From an uncultured Bacteroidales bacterium (GTDB lineage: Bacteria; Bacteroidota; Bacteroidia; Bacteroidales; UBA932), in NCBI GenBank assembly GCA_944326305.1, contig CALVDL010000003.1, forward strand, positions 99,175 through 163,174: 64,000 nucleotides of DNA, written 5' to 3'. The translations under genes and the position numbers were made by a program. Position 1 is the first letter of the stretch. Each line of letters begins with the position of its first letter. This document shows, piece by piece, positions 42,074 through 51,388 of the stretch. The notes beneath the pieces are model-generated. The model searched no databases. It was not told the origin of the DNA and saw only the letters and a program-made list of their open reading frames with translations.

Positions 42074-44857
42074 ATGAAGAAATTGCTTGTTATAATTCTG
42101 TTTCTGGCATTGGGCTCCGTAACGGGGCTCAATGCCAGTGACTTTTCAGTCACACGTCTAAAGTGCGAGTATATGGACTCCCCTGTGGGCATAGGCACCC
42201 TGGAGCCGCATTTCTCGTGGCAGTCGGTGTCCATTGAACGTGGCTTCGTGCAGGGCGCGTATGAAATCATCGTTGGGGACGATATGCAGCAGGTGGCCTC
42301 CGGCCGGGGGAACATGTGGTCGGAGAAGTGCAAAAGCCGCAATTCGCTGCATGTCAGGTATGGCGGGAAGCCGTTAAGCTCCGGTACCGAATACTACTGG
42401 TCTGTGAGAATCTATGACGGCAAGGGGAAGCCTTCCCCGTGGGCCCCGGTCCGCAGCTTCTCGACCGGGCTTGTATCTGAAAAGGACTGGTCGGGGGCTA
42501 GGTGGATAGCGATGGAGGTCCAGCCGGACAGCCTTAGGATTGTCCCTGGCCAGGAGTACAACAAGCTCAAGATAGGCGACAGGGTCACCGCGACCAACGC
42601 CCTCCCTCAGTTCCGCAGGGAAGTCAGCGTATCAGGATCCCTTAAAAGGGCCGTGGCCTATGTTTCCGGTCTCGGCCAGTTCGAGTTTTTCGTGAACGGG
42701 GAAAAGGCCGGGGACCATTTCCTGGACCCTGCATGGAGCGACTACGACAGGATGGTATGCTATGCCAGCTTCGATGTCACGGACATGCTTTCCGAAGGCG
42801 ACAACGCCCTCGGGGTGATGCTTGGTAACGGCATGTACAACGTTCCGAGGGAGCGCTACTACAAGCTCCTCATGTCCTACGGATACCCGATGATGATACT
42901 GAAACTGGACCTTGAGTATGAGGACGGCTCGCACGAATGTGTTGTCAGTGACGGCAGCTGGAAGTGTACAGCCAGCCCGGTGACCTACAGCAGCATTTTC
43001 GGGGGAGAGGACTACGACGCGACTAAAGAGAAGACAGGGTGGATGCTGCCCGGCTATGATGATTCGGAATGGAAGGACGTGCTCTTTACCTCCCAGAAGG
43101 GTAAGCTGACCGCCCCTGTGGCCGCCCCTGTCCGCGTAATGGAGGAGTTTCCTGTATATTCCGTCCGGAAGACTAAATACGGGGCATGGCTCTATGACCT
43201 CGGGCAGAACTTTTCAGGCATACCGGATATAACCGTCAGGGGAAGACGCAGCCAGGCCGTGAAGATGCACACCTGCGAGCTTTTTGACCCTGCCGTGGAT
43301 TCGATAACGGTCCATGGGGGCTACCGTGGAGAGACGTGTTTCACCTATACCCTGAAAGGCAGCCCGGAGGGCGAAAGCTGGCATCCGCAGTTCACGTACC
43401 ACGGTTTCAGGTACGTGCTTGTGAGCGGTGCAGTCCCTGCTGGGGAGCCGAACCCTGAAGGTCTGCCTGAGATAACACTCATGAAGGGCCTGCATATCAG
43501 GAACTCCACCCCGTCCGCCGGACGCTTCGAGTGCTCCAACCCGCTTCTCAACCGTACCGAGGAGCTCATCCGCTGGGGAATCAAGAGCAATATGGTAAGC
43601 TACCTTACCGACTGCCCGCACCGCGAGAAACTCCCGTGGCTAGAGCAGCTGCACCTGATGTTCGGCTCGCTGCAGTATTCGTATGACATGTACAGCCTGT
43701 ACTGCAAGATGACGGCCGACATGGCCCTGGCCCAGACGGACGACGGGCTTGTCCCTGACATCGCCCCTGAATATGCCAGGTTCCTCGACGGGTTCTACGA
43801 TTCTCCGGAATGGGGGAGCTCCATGGTGCTCGTCCCGTGGCTTGTGTATGAGTACTACGGGGACGATTCCCTGATAAGGAAATATTATGACAATATGGCC
43901 GGGTATGTGGCCTACCTCGGCAGCAAGTCCCGGGACCACATCCTTTCCCACGGCCTTGGCGACTGGTGCGACCTCGGACCGAAAAATCCTGGCCGTTCGC
44001 AGCTCACTTCGCTTGCCGCCACGGCCACACCGGTATATTATATGGATGCCGTGACAATGGCAAAGGCGGCTTCTCTGCTCGGTAAGGACAGTGATGCCAG
44101 GAGGTATGCCGCCCTTGCGGACTCGATCAGGGTATCGTACAACGGCAGATATTTCAACAGCGAAGGATGTTTCTACGACCGCAACAGCCAGACGGCCAAT
44201 GCTATGGCCCTGTGCGCAGGCCTTGTCGCCCCGGAGGATTGTCAAGGTGTCCTGGACAATCTGGTCAAGGACATACGCAGCCGCGGGAACGCCCTGACAG
44301 GCGGTGATATAGGATACAACTATATCCTCCGCGCCCTGGAGGCCGGAGGCAGGTCGGACGTCATTTTCGACATGAACTCCAGATATGACGTGTACGGCTA
44401 CGGATATATGCTGGCCAAAGGGGCCACGGCCCTGCCCGAGTCATGGCAGGCTCTTCCTATGAAGTCCCACAACCATTTCATGCTCGGGCATCTGATGGAG
44501 TGGTTCTACTCCCATCTCGGAGGGATAAGAAAGGCCGACGGGGCAGTGGCGTTCAGCAGGTTCATCATCCGGCCATGCCCTGTGGGGGATGTGACCGGCG
44601 CCGATGTGGATTTCGAGTCCCCTTACGGCAGGATAAGCAGCGAATGGGAGAGGTCCGGAGGCAGGTTCTTCCTCAATGTCGAAGTGCCTGCGAACACTCA
44701 GGCCGAGATTGTTGTCCCGGCGGAGAAGGGGTCCCTTGTCACTGAAGGAGGAATCCCGGTCGGGGAAGCCGAAGGCCTGGAGGACCTGGGGTATGAGGAC
44801 GGCTGCAGGCACCTTTCCGCGGGGTCGGGCACCTACAGGTTTGAAGTGGAATTGTAA
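42074..44857 (+). CDS. GH78 family alpha-L-rhamnosidase
   Basis: 927 residues with a signal peptide (about 1-22). N-terminal beta-sandwich modules include the Bac_rhamnosid N domain (YVSGLGQFEFFVNGEKAGDHFLDPAWSDYDR). The (alpha/alpha)6 catalytic barrel (about 470-830) includes SYLTDCPHREKLPWLEQLHLMFGS, corresponding to the family DCPxRxE...GD signature. A C-terminal sandwich follows. The Gly-Asp of the canonical motif is replaced by Glu-Gln, a variant seen in some Bacteroidetes paralogues. It would cleave terminal alpha-L-rhamnose from the PUL glycan. It is the last gene of the susC operon, starting 11 bp after the phosphoesterase. Confidence 0.88.
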   Translation: MKKLLVIILFLALGSVTGLNASDFSVTRLKCEYMDSPVGIGTLEPHFSWQSVSIERGFVQGAYEIIVGDDMQQVASGRGNMWSEKCKSRNSLHVRYGGKPLSSGTEYYWSVRIYDGKGKPSPWAPVRSFSTGLVSEKDWSGARWIAMEVQPDSLRIVPGQEYNKLKIGDRVTATNALPQFRREVSVSGSLKRAVAYVSGLGQFEFFVNGEKAGDHFLDPAWSDYDRMVCYASFDVTDMLSEGDNALGVMLGNGMYNVPRERYYKLLMSYGYPMMILKLDLEYEDGSHECVVSDGSWKCTASPVTYSSIFGGEDYDATKEKTGWMLPGYDDSEWKDVLFTSQKGKLTAPVAAPVRVMEEFPVYSVRKTKYGAWLYDLGQNFSGIPDITVRGRRSQAVKMHTCELFDPAVDSITVHGGYRGETCFTYTLKGSPEGESWHPQFTYHGFRYVLVSGAVPAGEPNPEGLPEITLMKGLHIRNSTPSAGRFECSNPLLNRTEELIRWGIKSNMVSYLTDCPHREKLPWLEQLHLMFGSLQYSYDMYSLYCKMTADMALAQTDDGLVPDIAPEYARFLDGFYDSPEWGSSMVLVPWLVYEYYGDDSLIRKYYDNMAGYVAYLGSKSRDHILSHGLGDWCDLGPKNPGRSQLTSLAATATPVYYMDAVTMAKAASLLGKDSDARRYAALADSIRVSYNGRYFNSEGCFYDRNSQTANAMALCAGLVAPEDCQGVLDNLVKDIRSRGNALTGGDIGYNYILRALEAGGRSDVIFDMNSRYDVYGYGYMLAKGATALPESWQALPMKSHNHFMLGHLMEWFYSHLGGIRKADGAVAFSRFIIRPCPVGDVTGADVDFESPYGRISSEWERSGGRFFLNVEVPANTQAEIVVPAEKGSLVTEGGIPVGEAEGLEDLGYEDGCRHLSAGSGTYRFEVEL

Positions 44858-44878
44858 CGGATTGACATAATTATAATA

Positions 44879-44913
44879 AATAGGATGAGTCAAATTTGGC
44901 TCATCCTATTTTT
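44879..44913. terminator. Bidirectional terminator after the PUL operon
   Basis: AATAGGATGAG (44879-44889) pairs with CTCATCCTATT (44900-44910), followed by TTT; the left flank is A-rich. It serves both the GH78 gene and the converging phosphoesterase. Confidence 0.85.
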
Positions 44914-44945
44914 ATCCGTACTCCTGACGGAACTGTTGTCCCCTG

Positions 44946-46118
44946 CTATTTCCCGACCTGGAATGTCTGTGACTTTACCGCTTTTCCGGAGGCGTCATAG
45001 ATGTTGATGGATATTTTGTCCGGGGTGACTTCTGCGTCAAGGCGGGTGAGGTTGTCATTGCACAGGACAGGGAAGTCGTTGCCGAGGGTACCGGGAGCGT
45101 CATACCTGTAGCGGTGGATGTGGGCGCAGAGCATCAGGTCGATTCCGGCCCGGTTCAGCACCGGCACGAAATACCTGCTCACCATGGCGTTCCCGTGCCA
45201 TCCGTTCTCCCCCGGAGGCATGTGGCAGAACACTATCCTTGAAGCGGCATTCCTGAATGCCTCGCTTTCAGTCACCTTTTCCAGCCATTCCGCCTCTTCC
45301 TTCACATAGTCTTCCGTAATCATTATGCCGAGGTTGCGTATGTCGCTGTCCGGCTTGTCCTCGCCTGAGTCGAGGACAATGAAGAAGAAGTCCCCGTAGC
45401 TGAACGTGTAGTATGTCTTCCCTGTCGGGGTCTGCATGTAGTCAAGGTACCTTATGGCGTCGTTCCCCCTGTACTCATGGTTCCCGCGCACCATATATAC
45501 GGGTGTCTGGTCTGCGAACAGCTCGGAGGCGGACTTCATGTAATACTTCATTATGTCCTCCTCTGCCCTGACTTCGGAGGTCATGTCCCCGTTGAAGCAT
45601 ACGAAATCGTATTTGCCCCTCGCGTCCTTGAACAGCTCCCTGAATGTGGAGTCGTTCTCGTGTACATCGTTCACTACCGCGAACTTTACGCTGCTCCAGT
45701 CCTTTTTCAGGGTCGTCACGACAGGAGGGTTGTGCGTCAGGATGTCCTGTCCGTAGCCTTCCGTATAGACGATCCTTGTCCTGTGCTCCTGGGAAAGCAC
45801 GCCTTTGTTCATGGCCCTGTACCTGTATGATGTACCCGGCTCCAGCCCGGAGACAGTGACCTTGTGCATTTTCCCTATGGGCTTGCGCCCCAGCCCGCGC
45901 TTGTCGTAGTACGCCTTCCGCTCCGTATTGTAGAAATGCGTCCCGTCGTCCGGGGCCACTTCTATCCATCCTACGGCATCCATGTTTGTCGTCCAGATGA
46001 CTGTGAAGCTGGTGTCTGTGACGTCCTGCAGGTACGGGCCTCCCGAGATTTTCACCTGGGCCCGTACGGCAGACATTGTTAAAACAGTGCAAACGATAAA
46101 AATAAAAATCTTTTTCAT
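44946..46118 (-). CDS. Secreted metallophosphatase with N-terminal purple-acid-phosphatase FN3-like domain
   Basis: 390 residues from MKKIFIFIVC; the promoter box at 46141-46148 rules out the longer frame to 46193. A signal peptide (about 1-20) is followed by an FN3-like domain typical of purple acid phosphatases (ISGGPYLQDVTDTSFTVIWTTN ... VSGLEPGTSYRYRAMNKG). The metallophosphoesterase core follows with VNDVHEND, VCFNGDMTS, MVRGNHEYRG, VFCHMPPGENG and LMLCAHIHRYRYD. It differs in domain layout from the PUL phosphoesterase next door. The substrate is unknown; it has its own promoter. Confidence 0.88.
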   Translation of the reverse strand: MKKIFIFIVCTVLTMSAVRAQVKISGGPYLQDVTDTSFTVIWTTNMDAVGWIEVAPDDGTHFYNTERKAYYDKRGLGRKPIGKMHKVTVSGLEPGTSYRYRAMNKGVLSQEHRTRIVYTEGYGQDILTHNPPVVTTLKKDWSSVKFAVVNDVHENDSTFRELFKDARGKYDFVCFNGDMTSEVRAEEDIMKYYMKSASELFADQTPVYMVRGNHEYRGNDAIRYLDYMQTPTGKTYYTFSYGDFFFIVLDSGEDKPDSDIRNLGIMITEDYVKEEAEWLEKVTESEAFRNAASRIVFCHMPPGENGWHGNAMVSRYFVPVLNRAGIDLMLCAHIHRYRYDAPGTLGNDFPVLCNDNLTRLDAEVTPDKISINIYDASGKAVKSQTFQVGK

Positions 46119-46140
46119 GTAATTGTTTTTTTTGATAGCA

Positions 46141-46148
46141 CAAATGTA
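46141..46148 (-). promoter_or_regulatory. -7 box of the metallophosphatase gene
   Basis: The minus strand reads TACATTTG (TAnnTTTG), 22 bp before the ATG at 46118, with TTTTG 22 bp further upstream. Confidence 0.6.
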
Positions 46149-46253
46149 AGGTTTTTGATGTGAAATAAAACAAAATGAAAAAATATTTTGCATAATAGAA
46201 CTTTTGTCCCGAAACTAAATACTTTCGTTTCGCAAAAAATAATCGGAAATAAA

Positions 46254-46283
46254 TTGCAAAACAACAGGAAATTCCTATATTTG
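46254..46283 (+). promoter_or_regulatory. glpT promoter
   Basis: TTG at 46254-46256 and TATATTTG at 46276-46283 with a 19-nt spacer, an exact Bacteroidetes consensus. The leader is about 32 nt. Confidence 0.8.
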
Positions 46284-46321
46284 CCCCATCAAAAAAAACA
46301 CTTTAATAACCGAACTTTATA

Positions 46322-47734
46322 ATGGCAAGATTTTTAGATCCGCCTGCCTCCAGGCCTCTGCTTCCGAAAGACAAGATAGACAAGGTTTACAGATCCATGA
46401 GATTGAGGGTTTTCATGGGTGCCTTTCTCGGCTATGCCGCATATTATCTGGTAAGGAAGAACCTTTCCCTTGCCGCTCCGGGCATGATTGAGGACGGCCT
46501 GGTGGACAAGGCCGGTGTAGGTATTGCCATGTCTGCCGTATCGATAGCGTATGCGTTCAGCAAATTCATCATGGGAAGCGTGTCGGACAGGTCCGATGCA
46601 CGCAAGTTCCTGGTGGTGGGGCTCGTGCTTTCCGCCATTACGATGATGGCTGTGGGATTTATCCCGTTCGGGGTGAACCAGGCCGTGAACGTGGCCATAA
46701 TTTTTGTCCTGATGCTCGTCATCGGGTGGCTCTCCGGTATGGGATGGCCTCCGTGCGGAAGGGTGATGGCCTACTGGTTCTCGCAGAACGAGCGCAGTTT
46801 CAAGATGTCCATCTGGAACACCTCGCATACTTTCGGTGGCGGCTCCCTCGGCCTGCTTGTCTCTCTCGGTATAGTGATTTTCGCCGGGATAGGGATAGAG
46901 CAGACATGGAGGGCGGCCTTCATTGTGCCTTCGGCTGTGGCTCTGGTTATCGCGGTGTTCTGCTGGTGGGCGATAAGGGACACCCCTCAGTCCTGCGGCC
47001 TGCCTTCGATAAACGACTACAGGAATGACTACTCCGGAGTTAAATCAGGGGAGAAGACCGTAGAGAAGGTCCCTTTCAGGACCCTGTTCGTGGACTACGT
47101 CTTCAAGAACAAGCTGCTATGGGTCATAGCTTTTGCCAACGCATTTGTTTACATGGTCCGTTACGGCGTGGGCGACTGGGCTCCCCTGTACCTCCAGGAG
47201 ATGGACATAATGACACCGGAGCAGAGCAACCTCGCCTTCGCCCTGCACAACTATGCCGGTATCCCGGGCACCATCATCTGCGGATGGATCTCATCACGGT
47301 TCTTCAAGGGGAGATGCACCCCTCCTAACGTGATTTTCATGGGTCTTGTGCTCCTGGGGACACTTATATACTGGCAGGCTGGGAATATAGCCGGGTTCTT
47401 TGCCGGGGCGGCTTCCCCTGAGGCGGTGGCGTCCTTTACGCGCGGGCTGATTTATTTCGCCCTCATCCTTGTCGGGTTCTGCATTTACGGTCCGGTGGCC
47501 CTGATAGGTATACAGGCTCTCAACCTGGTGCCGAAGAACGCAGCGGGGACTGCCGCAGGCTTCGTCGGACTGTTCGGATACCTTTTCGGGGACGCGCTGC
47601 TTTCCAAGATGCTTATGGGGACAGTAGCCGAAAGCGCCGGGTGGCATGTGACATTCATGATGCTTGCCATCGCCAGCGTGGCGGCACTGCTGCTTTGCGC
47701 CGTCACATGGAACAGCGAGAAGAAGCTCGCCTGA
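46322..47734 (+). CDS. glpT: MFS organophosphate:phosphate antiporter, glycerol-3-phosphate type
   Basis: 470 residues with 12 hydrophobic helices. Features of the GlpT/UhpT group are visible: YYLVRKNLSLAAPGMIEDG with the phosphate-site Arg near the N terminus, KFIMGSVSDRSDARKFL between helices 2 and 3, and GMGWPPCGRVMAYWFSQNERSFKMSIWNTSHTFGGG. It would import glycerol-3-phosphate in exchange for phosphate. UhpT-like hexose-phosphate specificity cannot be ruled out. It is transcribed alone from a consensus promoter. Confidence 0.85.
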   Translation: MARFLDPPASRPLLPKDKIDKVYRSMRLRVFMGAFLGYAAYYLVRKNLSLAAPGMIEDGLVDKAGVGIAMSAVSIAYAFSKFIMGSVSDRSDARKFLVVGLVLSAITMMAVGFIPFGVNQAVNVAIIFVLMLVIGWLSGMGWPPCGRVMAYWFSQNERSFKMSIWNTSHTFGGGSLGLLVSLGIVIFAGIGIEQTWRAAFIVPSAVALVIAVFCWWAIRDTPQSCGLPSINDYRNDYSGVKSGEKTVEKVPFRTLFVDYVFKNKLLWVIAFANAFVYMVRYGVGDWAPLYLQEMDIMTPEQSNLAFALHNYAGIPGTIICGWISSRFFKGRCTPPNVIFMGLVLLGTLIYWQAGNIAGFFAGAASPEAVASFTRGLIYFALILVGFCIYGPVALIGIQALNLVPKNAAGTAAGFVGLFGYLFGDALLSKMLMGTVAESAGWHVTFMMLAIASVAALLLCAVTWNSEKKLA

Positions 47735-47841
47735 CAGCCTTTGCCCCCGATGCGGACGGATTCGGGCGGGCGTGGATGCAGTCCGCGGTCCTGACACATT
47801 TCAGGAGTCGTTGTACTTTCTGATTTTTTCCGGAAAAGTGC

Positions 47842-47849
47842 TATATTTG
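47842..47849 (+). promoter_or_regulatory. -7 box immediately before cdaA
   Basis: TATATTTG (perfect TAnnTTTG) ends 8 nt before the cdaA ATG, implying an almost leaderless transcript. No well-placed -33 TTG. Confidence 0.6.
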
Positions 47850-47857
47850 CGGACGCT

Positions 47858-48694
47858 ATGATGTTGCTGGAAATATTCGGTTTTTTGCGTCTGTCTTTTG
47901 CCGACATTCTGGATATCCTGCTGGTGGCCCTTATCATCTACCAAGTGTTCCGCTGGATACGCGGGTCTTCTGTCATCAGCAGTATTTTCATGGCTATACT
48001 CGCCCTGTACCTCCTGCGTGTGATTGTGGCGGCGCTGGACATGAGGCTCATGTCCGCCATCATGGGGACAGTGCTGGATGTGGGTGTGATCGCGCTCATC
48101 GTCATCTTCCAGCCGGAGATAAGGAGGATACTGACCAAGATAGGCAGCACCTACCGTATAACTGCCAGGGGAAGGGACTTTTTCAACAAGATCATGGGGT
48201 CTTCCGACACCAAGCTCGACAGCGGTGCGGTGAAGGAGCTTACCGAGGCCTGCAGGAGCATGTCCCTGGACAAGACCGGGGCCCTCATAGTGATCCAGCA
48301 CGAGACGGACCTGGACTATATAGTCGACACGGGTGACAGGATAGACGCCGAGATAAACAGGCGCCTTATAATGAACCTCTTTTTCAAGAACTCCCCTCTG
48401 CATGACGGGGCCGTGATCATCATCAACGGACGTATCGCCGCGGCGAGATGCACGCTCCCTATCACCGAAAAGACCGACATCCCGCCGAGCTTCGGGATGA
48501 GGCACAAGGCCGCCATCGGGATTTCAGAGGAGACCGACGCGGATGTGATAGTGGTGTCGGAGGAGACGGGGAGCATATCTTTCGTGAAGGGAGGACAGGT
48601 GAAGCGCATCGGCAACATCAACGAGCTGAAACTCTTACTTACAAATTCTTTCGCAGACCAGAAGACAGGCGAAGAGAGCAAGAATGCAGGATAG
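47858..48694 (+). CDS. cdaA: Diadenylate cyclase CdaA
   Basis: 278 residues. Three N-terminal transmembrane helices (about 5-90) precede a DisA_N diadenylate cyclase domain. Its signatures are GALIVIQHETDLDYIVDTG, LHDGAVIIINGRIAAARCTLP (DGA motif) and FGMRHKAAIGISEETDADVIVVSEETGSIS (RHR-type motif, here RHK). It converts two ATP to c-di-AMP, which controls potassium and osmolyte balance. The stop overlaps the start of mutS2 by 11 bp, so the two are translationally coupled. In Firmicutes cdaA is usually followed by cdaR and glmM instead. Confidence 0.95.
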   Translation: MMLLEIFGFLRLSFADILDILLVALIIYQVFRWIRGSSVISSIFMAILALYLLRVIVAALDMRLMSAIMGTVLDVGVIALIVIFQPEIRRILTKIGSTYRITARGRDFFNKIMGSSDTKLDSGAVKELTEACRSMSLDKTGALIVIQHETDLDYIVDTGDRIDAEINRRLIMNLFFKNSPLHDGAVIIINGRIAAARCTLPITEKTDIPPSFGMRHKAAIGISEETDADVIVVSEETGSISFVKGGQVKRIGNINELKLLLTNSFADQKTGEESKNAG

Positions 48695-51236
48695 AAGTAT
48701 GGCAGGAAAAGACACAAGGACAGAGCAGAAACTGGGGTTCGACAGGATAAGGAAGATGATTGCAGACCGGTGTTCTACCGAATATGCGGCAGGCAGGGTC
48801 GAGGGGGAGGATTTTTCCACGGACGCAAAGGAGATACGCCGGAGGCTTGTCCTGACTGACGAAATGCGCCTTATAATGATGTTCGAGGAGAGCTTCCCCG
48901 CATCGGGCTTTATCGACAGCATAGGCTTTCTCAAGCCTCTCGAATACCCGTCTTCCCATATAGACCTCATATCGCTCAGGAAACTGAAGACCATGCTCGA
49001 GACTCTGGGCAGGGTCCTTGATTTTTTCGACGAGTCCAAAGAGGGCGTCTACCCTAACCTCAAGAAGATGTCCGCCCCGATAGCTGGGTTCCCCGTGGTC
49101 CTGCAGCGCATCGACGGGATTCTCGACCGTTTCGGTGAAGTGAAGGATACGGCCTCCGACGCCCTGTACGGCATAAGGAAGTCTCTCCGTGAGAAGGAGG
49201 GCGCCATTTCCAGGCGCATAAACTCCATCCTGAAGAAGGCGCAGGAGGACGGTATAGTGGACAAGGACGCCGGGGTGTCCGTCCGGGACGGCAAAATGCT
49301 CATCCCCGTGTCCGCCTCCAACAAGAAGAAGATACAGGGTTTCATATATGACGAGTCAGCTTCGGGCAAGACGGCGTTCATCGAACCCGCGGAGGTGGTC
49401 GAGCTCGACAACCAGATAAAGGAGCTCAAATTCGCCGAAGGCCGTGAAATACTCAAGATACTCCTGGAGTTCAGCGATTTCCTCAGACCGTATATCCCGG
49501 ACCTTCTGACCGCCGCCGAATATCTCGGCGAAATAGATTTCATCATGGCGAAAGCGCAGGTTGCGCTCGACATCATAGCCGGGATGCCCCTGATTTCCGA
49601 TACCGGGGAGATGAACCTGCGCAAGGCGCGGCACCCGCTCCTGGAGAAGGCACTCAAAAAGGAGAAGAAGGAGATAGTCCCGCTTTCGGTCACACTCACG
49701 CCCCAGAAGCACATCCTACTCATATCCGGCCCTAATGCCGGAGGCAAGTCGGTATGCCTGAAGACGGTAGGCCTGCTGCAGTACATGTTCCAGTGGGGGA
49801 TGCTCGTCCCGACATCGGAGACATCGGAGCTGCCTGTGTTCGACCGTATCATGGTGAGCATAGGAGATGACCAGTCCCTTGACAACGACTTGAGCACCTA
49901 CAGCTCTTTCCTCGCTGACATGAAAGAAATGCTGGCCCTCGCCGGCAGCGGCACACTGGTCCTCATAGATGAATTCGGCTCGGGGACAGAGCCTGCTGCA
50001 GGAGGCGCCATAGCGGAGGCCCTGTTGAGTGAGATAGACCGGCGCGGTGTCTACGGGGTGATAACCACCCATTATACCAACCTCAAGATGTACGCTTCCG
50101 GGGACACCGGGGTCGTGAACGGGGCCATGATGTTCGACGTGAAGAACATAGCCCCTCTGTTCAAGCTGGAGATGGGCCTCCCGGGCAATTCCTTCGCTTT
50201 CGAGCTCGCCCGCAAGATGGGCCTTCCGGAAAACATAGTGAAGGATGCGGAGAACAGGGCCGGGGAGAGCTTCGTGGACATTGAGAGGAACCTGCGCAAG
50301 ATAGCCCGCAACCGCAGGGCCCTTGACGAGAAGCTGGAGAGGATACGCAATACGGACAGGACACTTGAGAGCATCACCGACCGCTACCAGAAGGAGCTCC
50401 AGGAGATCAAGTCCATGAAGAAAGAGATTCTGGAGCAGGCGCAGAAGGAGGCGGCCGAGATCATCAGGGGGGCTAACAGGCAGGTCGAGAACACCATCCG
50501 CACCATCAGGGAGGCCGAGGCCGAGAAAGAAATCACCCAGGAGGCAAGGAAGGAGCTCCAGAACTTTGTCTCCGTGCTTGCCCGCAAGAAGGAGCAGGAG
50601 CAGAAGGAGAAGGACGACTACATCGAGAGGAAGATAAAGCAGCTTGACGCCCGCCGGGAGAGGGCGAGGCTGCGGAAAGAGAAGAAGGCCGACGAGAAGA
50701 CACGCCAGGAAATGGAGCAGCAGCGGCAGGAGCAGGAGAGGCTCGAGGCATTCAGGAACGCCCCGCTGAAAGTGGGCGAAAAAGTGCGCCTCAAGGTAGG
50801 CGGCATGGTCGGCGAGGTGGTGAAGACCTCCACCAAGAACATAATTGTCAACATTGGCAATATCAGCACGAAAATCTCCCCGGACAAGGTGGAGAGGATC
50901 AGTTCCAACGAGTTCAAGCAGGTGATGAAGGAGACCCCGCGCCAGACTTCGTCCGTGAAATACGATTCGTCAATCTCCCAGAGGAAGCTGGATTTCAGTC
51001 CGGAGATAGACGTGCGCGGGGAAAGGCTCAACGACGCCCTTGACAAGGTGATAAAATATGTGGATGACGCCATCATGCTCGGAATGCCGAGCGTCAGGAT
51101 AATCCACGGGAAGGGGACCGGCGTTCTCCGCGAGGAGATACAGAAGTTCCTCAGGACAATGCCGGGGGTGGCTTCCGTCTCTGACGAGCATATACAGTTC
51201 GGCGGGACCGGCGTCACTATTGTGACGTTCGACTGA
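48684..51236 (+). CDS. mutS2: Endonuclease MutS2 with C-terminal Smr domain
   Basis: 850 residues; an ATG at 48699 is an alternative start. A MutS-like core and lever region (LREKEGAISRRINSILKKAQEDG) leads to Walker A SGPNAGGKSVCLKTVGL, LDNDLSTYSSFLADM and Walker B LVLIDEFGSGTEP. A long charged coiled coil (about 510-690), a KOW-like segment (LKVGEKVRLKVGGMVGEV) and a Smr domain (DVRGERLNDALDKVIKYVDDA, IIHGKGTGVLREEI) complete it. MutS2 suppresses homologous recombination and in some bacteria splits collided ribosomes. It overlaps cdaA by 11 bp. Confidence 0.96.
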   Translation: MQDRSMAGKDTRTEQKLGFDRIRKMIADRCSTEYAAGRVEGEDFSTDAKEIRRRLVLTDEMRLIMMFEESFPASGFIDSIGFLKPLEYPSSHIDLISLRKLKTMLETLGRVLDFFDESKEGVYPNLKKMSAPIAGFPVVLQRIDGILDRFGEVKDTASDALYGIRKSLREKEGAISRRINSILKKAQEDGIVDKDAGVSVRDGKMLIPVSASNKKKIQGFIYDESASGKTAFIEPAEVVELDNQIKELKFAEGREILKILLEFSDFLRPYIPDLLTAAEYLGEIDFIMAKAQVALDIIAGMPLISDTGEMNLRKARHPLLEKALKKEKKEIVPLSVTLTPQKHILLISGPNAGGKSVCLKTVGLLQYMFQWGMLVPTSETSELPVFDRIMVSIGDDQSLDNDLSTYSSFLADMKEMLALAGSGTLVLIDEFGSGTEPAAGGAIAEALLSEIDRRGVYGVITTHYTNLKMYASGDTGVVNGAMMFDVKNIAPLFKLEMGLPGNSFAFELARKMGLPENIVKDAENRAGESFVDIERNLRKIARNRRALDEKLERIRNTDRTLESITDRYQKELQEIKSMKKEILEQAQKEAAEIIRGANRQVENTIRTIREAEAEKEITQEARKELQNFVSVLARKKEQEQKEKDDYIERKIKQLDARRERARLRKEKKADEKTRQEMEQQRQEQERLEAFRNAPLKVGEKVRLKVGGMVGEVVKTSTKNIIVNIGNISTKISPDKVERISSNEFKQVMKETPRQTSSVKYDSSISQRKLDFSPEIDVRGERLNDALDKVIKYVDDAIMLGMPSVRIIHGKGTGVLREEIQKFLRTMPGVASVSDEHIQFGGTGVTIVTFD

Positions 51237-51285
51237 CCGCCGCCAGTGCGCACCGGAGCGCCGGCGGGGCTTCCGGTCATTAAAG

Positions 51286-51345
51286 TTAAGGTATTGAATA
51301 TTAGTTTAATATAATTAAAAGTAATTCATCGAACTGACGTTAAAG
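51286..51345. other. AT-rich upstream element A
   Basis: In the 152-bp gap before 51389. It begins TTAAGGT and ends CTGACGTTAAAG, with AT-rich sequence between; the same order of words recurs at 52299-52364. A flanking AACTGAC/GTCAGTT pair could form a weak stem. No TAnnTTTG promoter box is visible. Confidence 0.3.
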
Positions 51346-51388
51346 TAAAATGTTGAATGTCAGTTAAGGCTGAACAGGAATTGGCATA

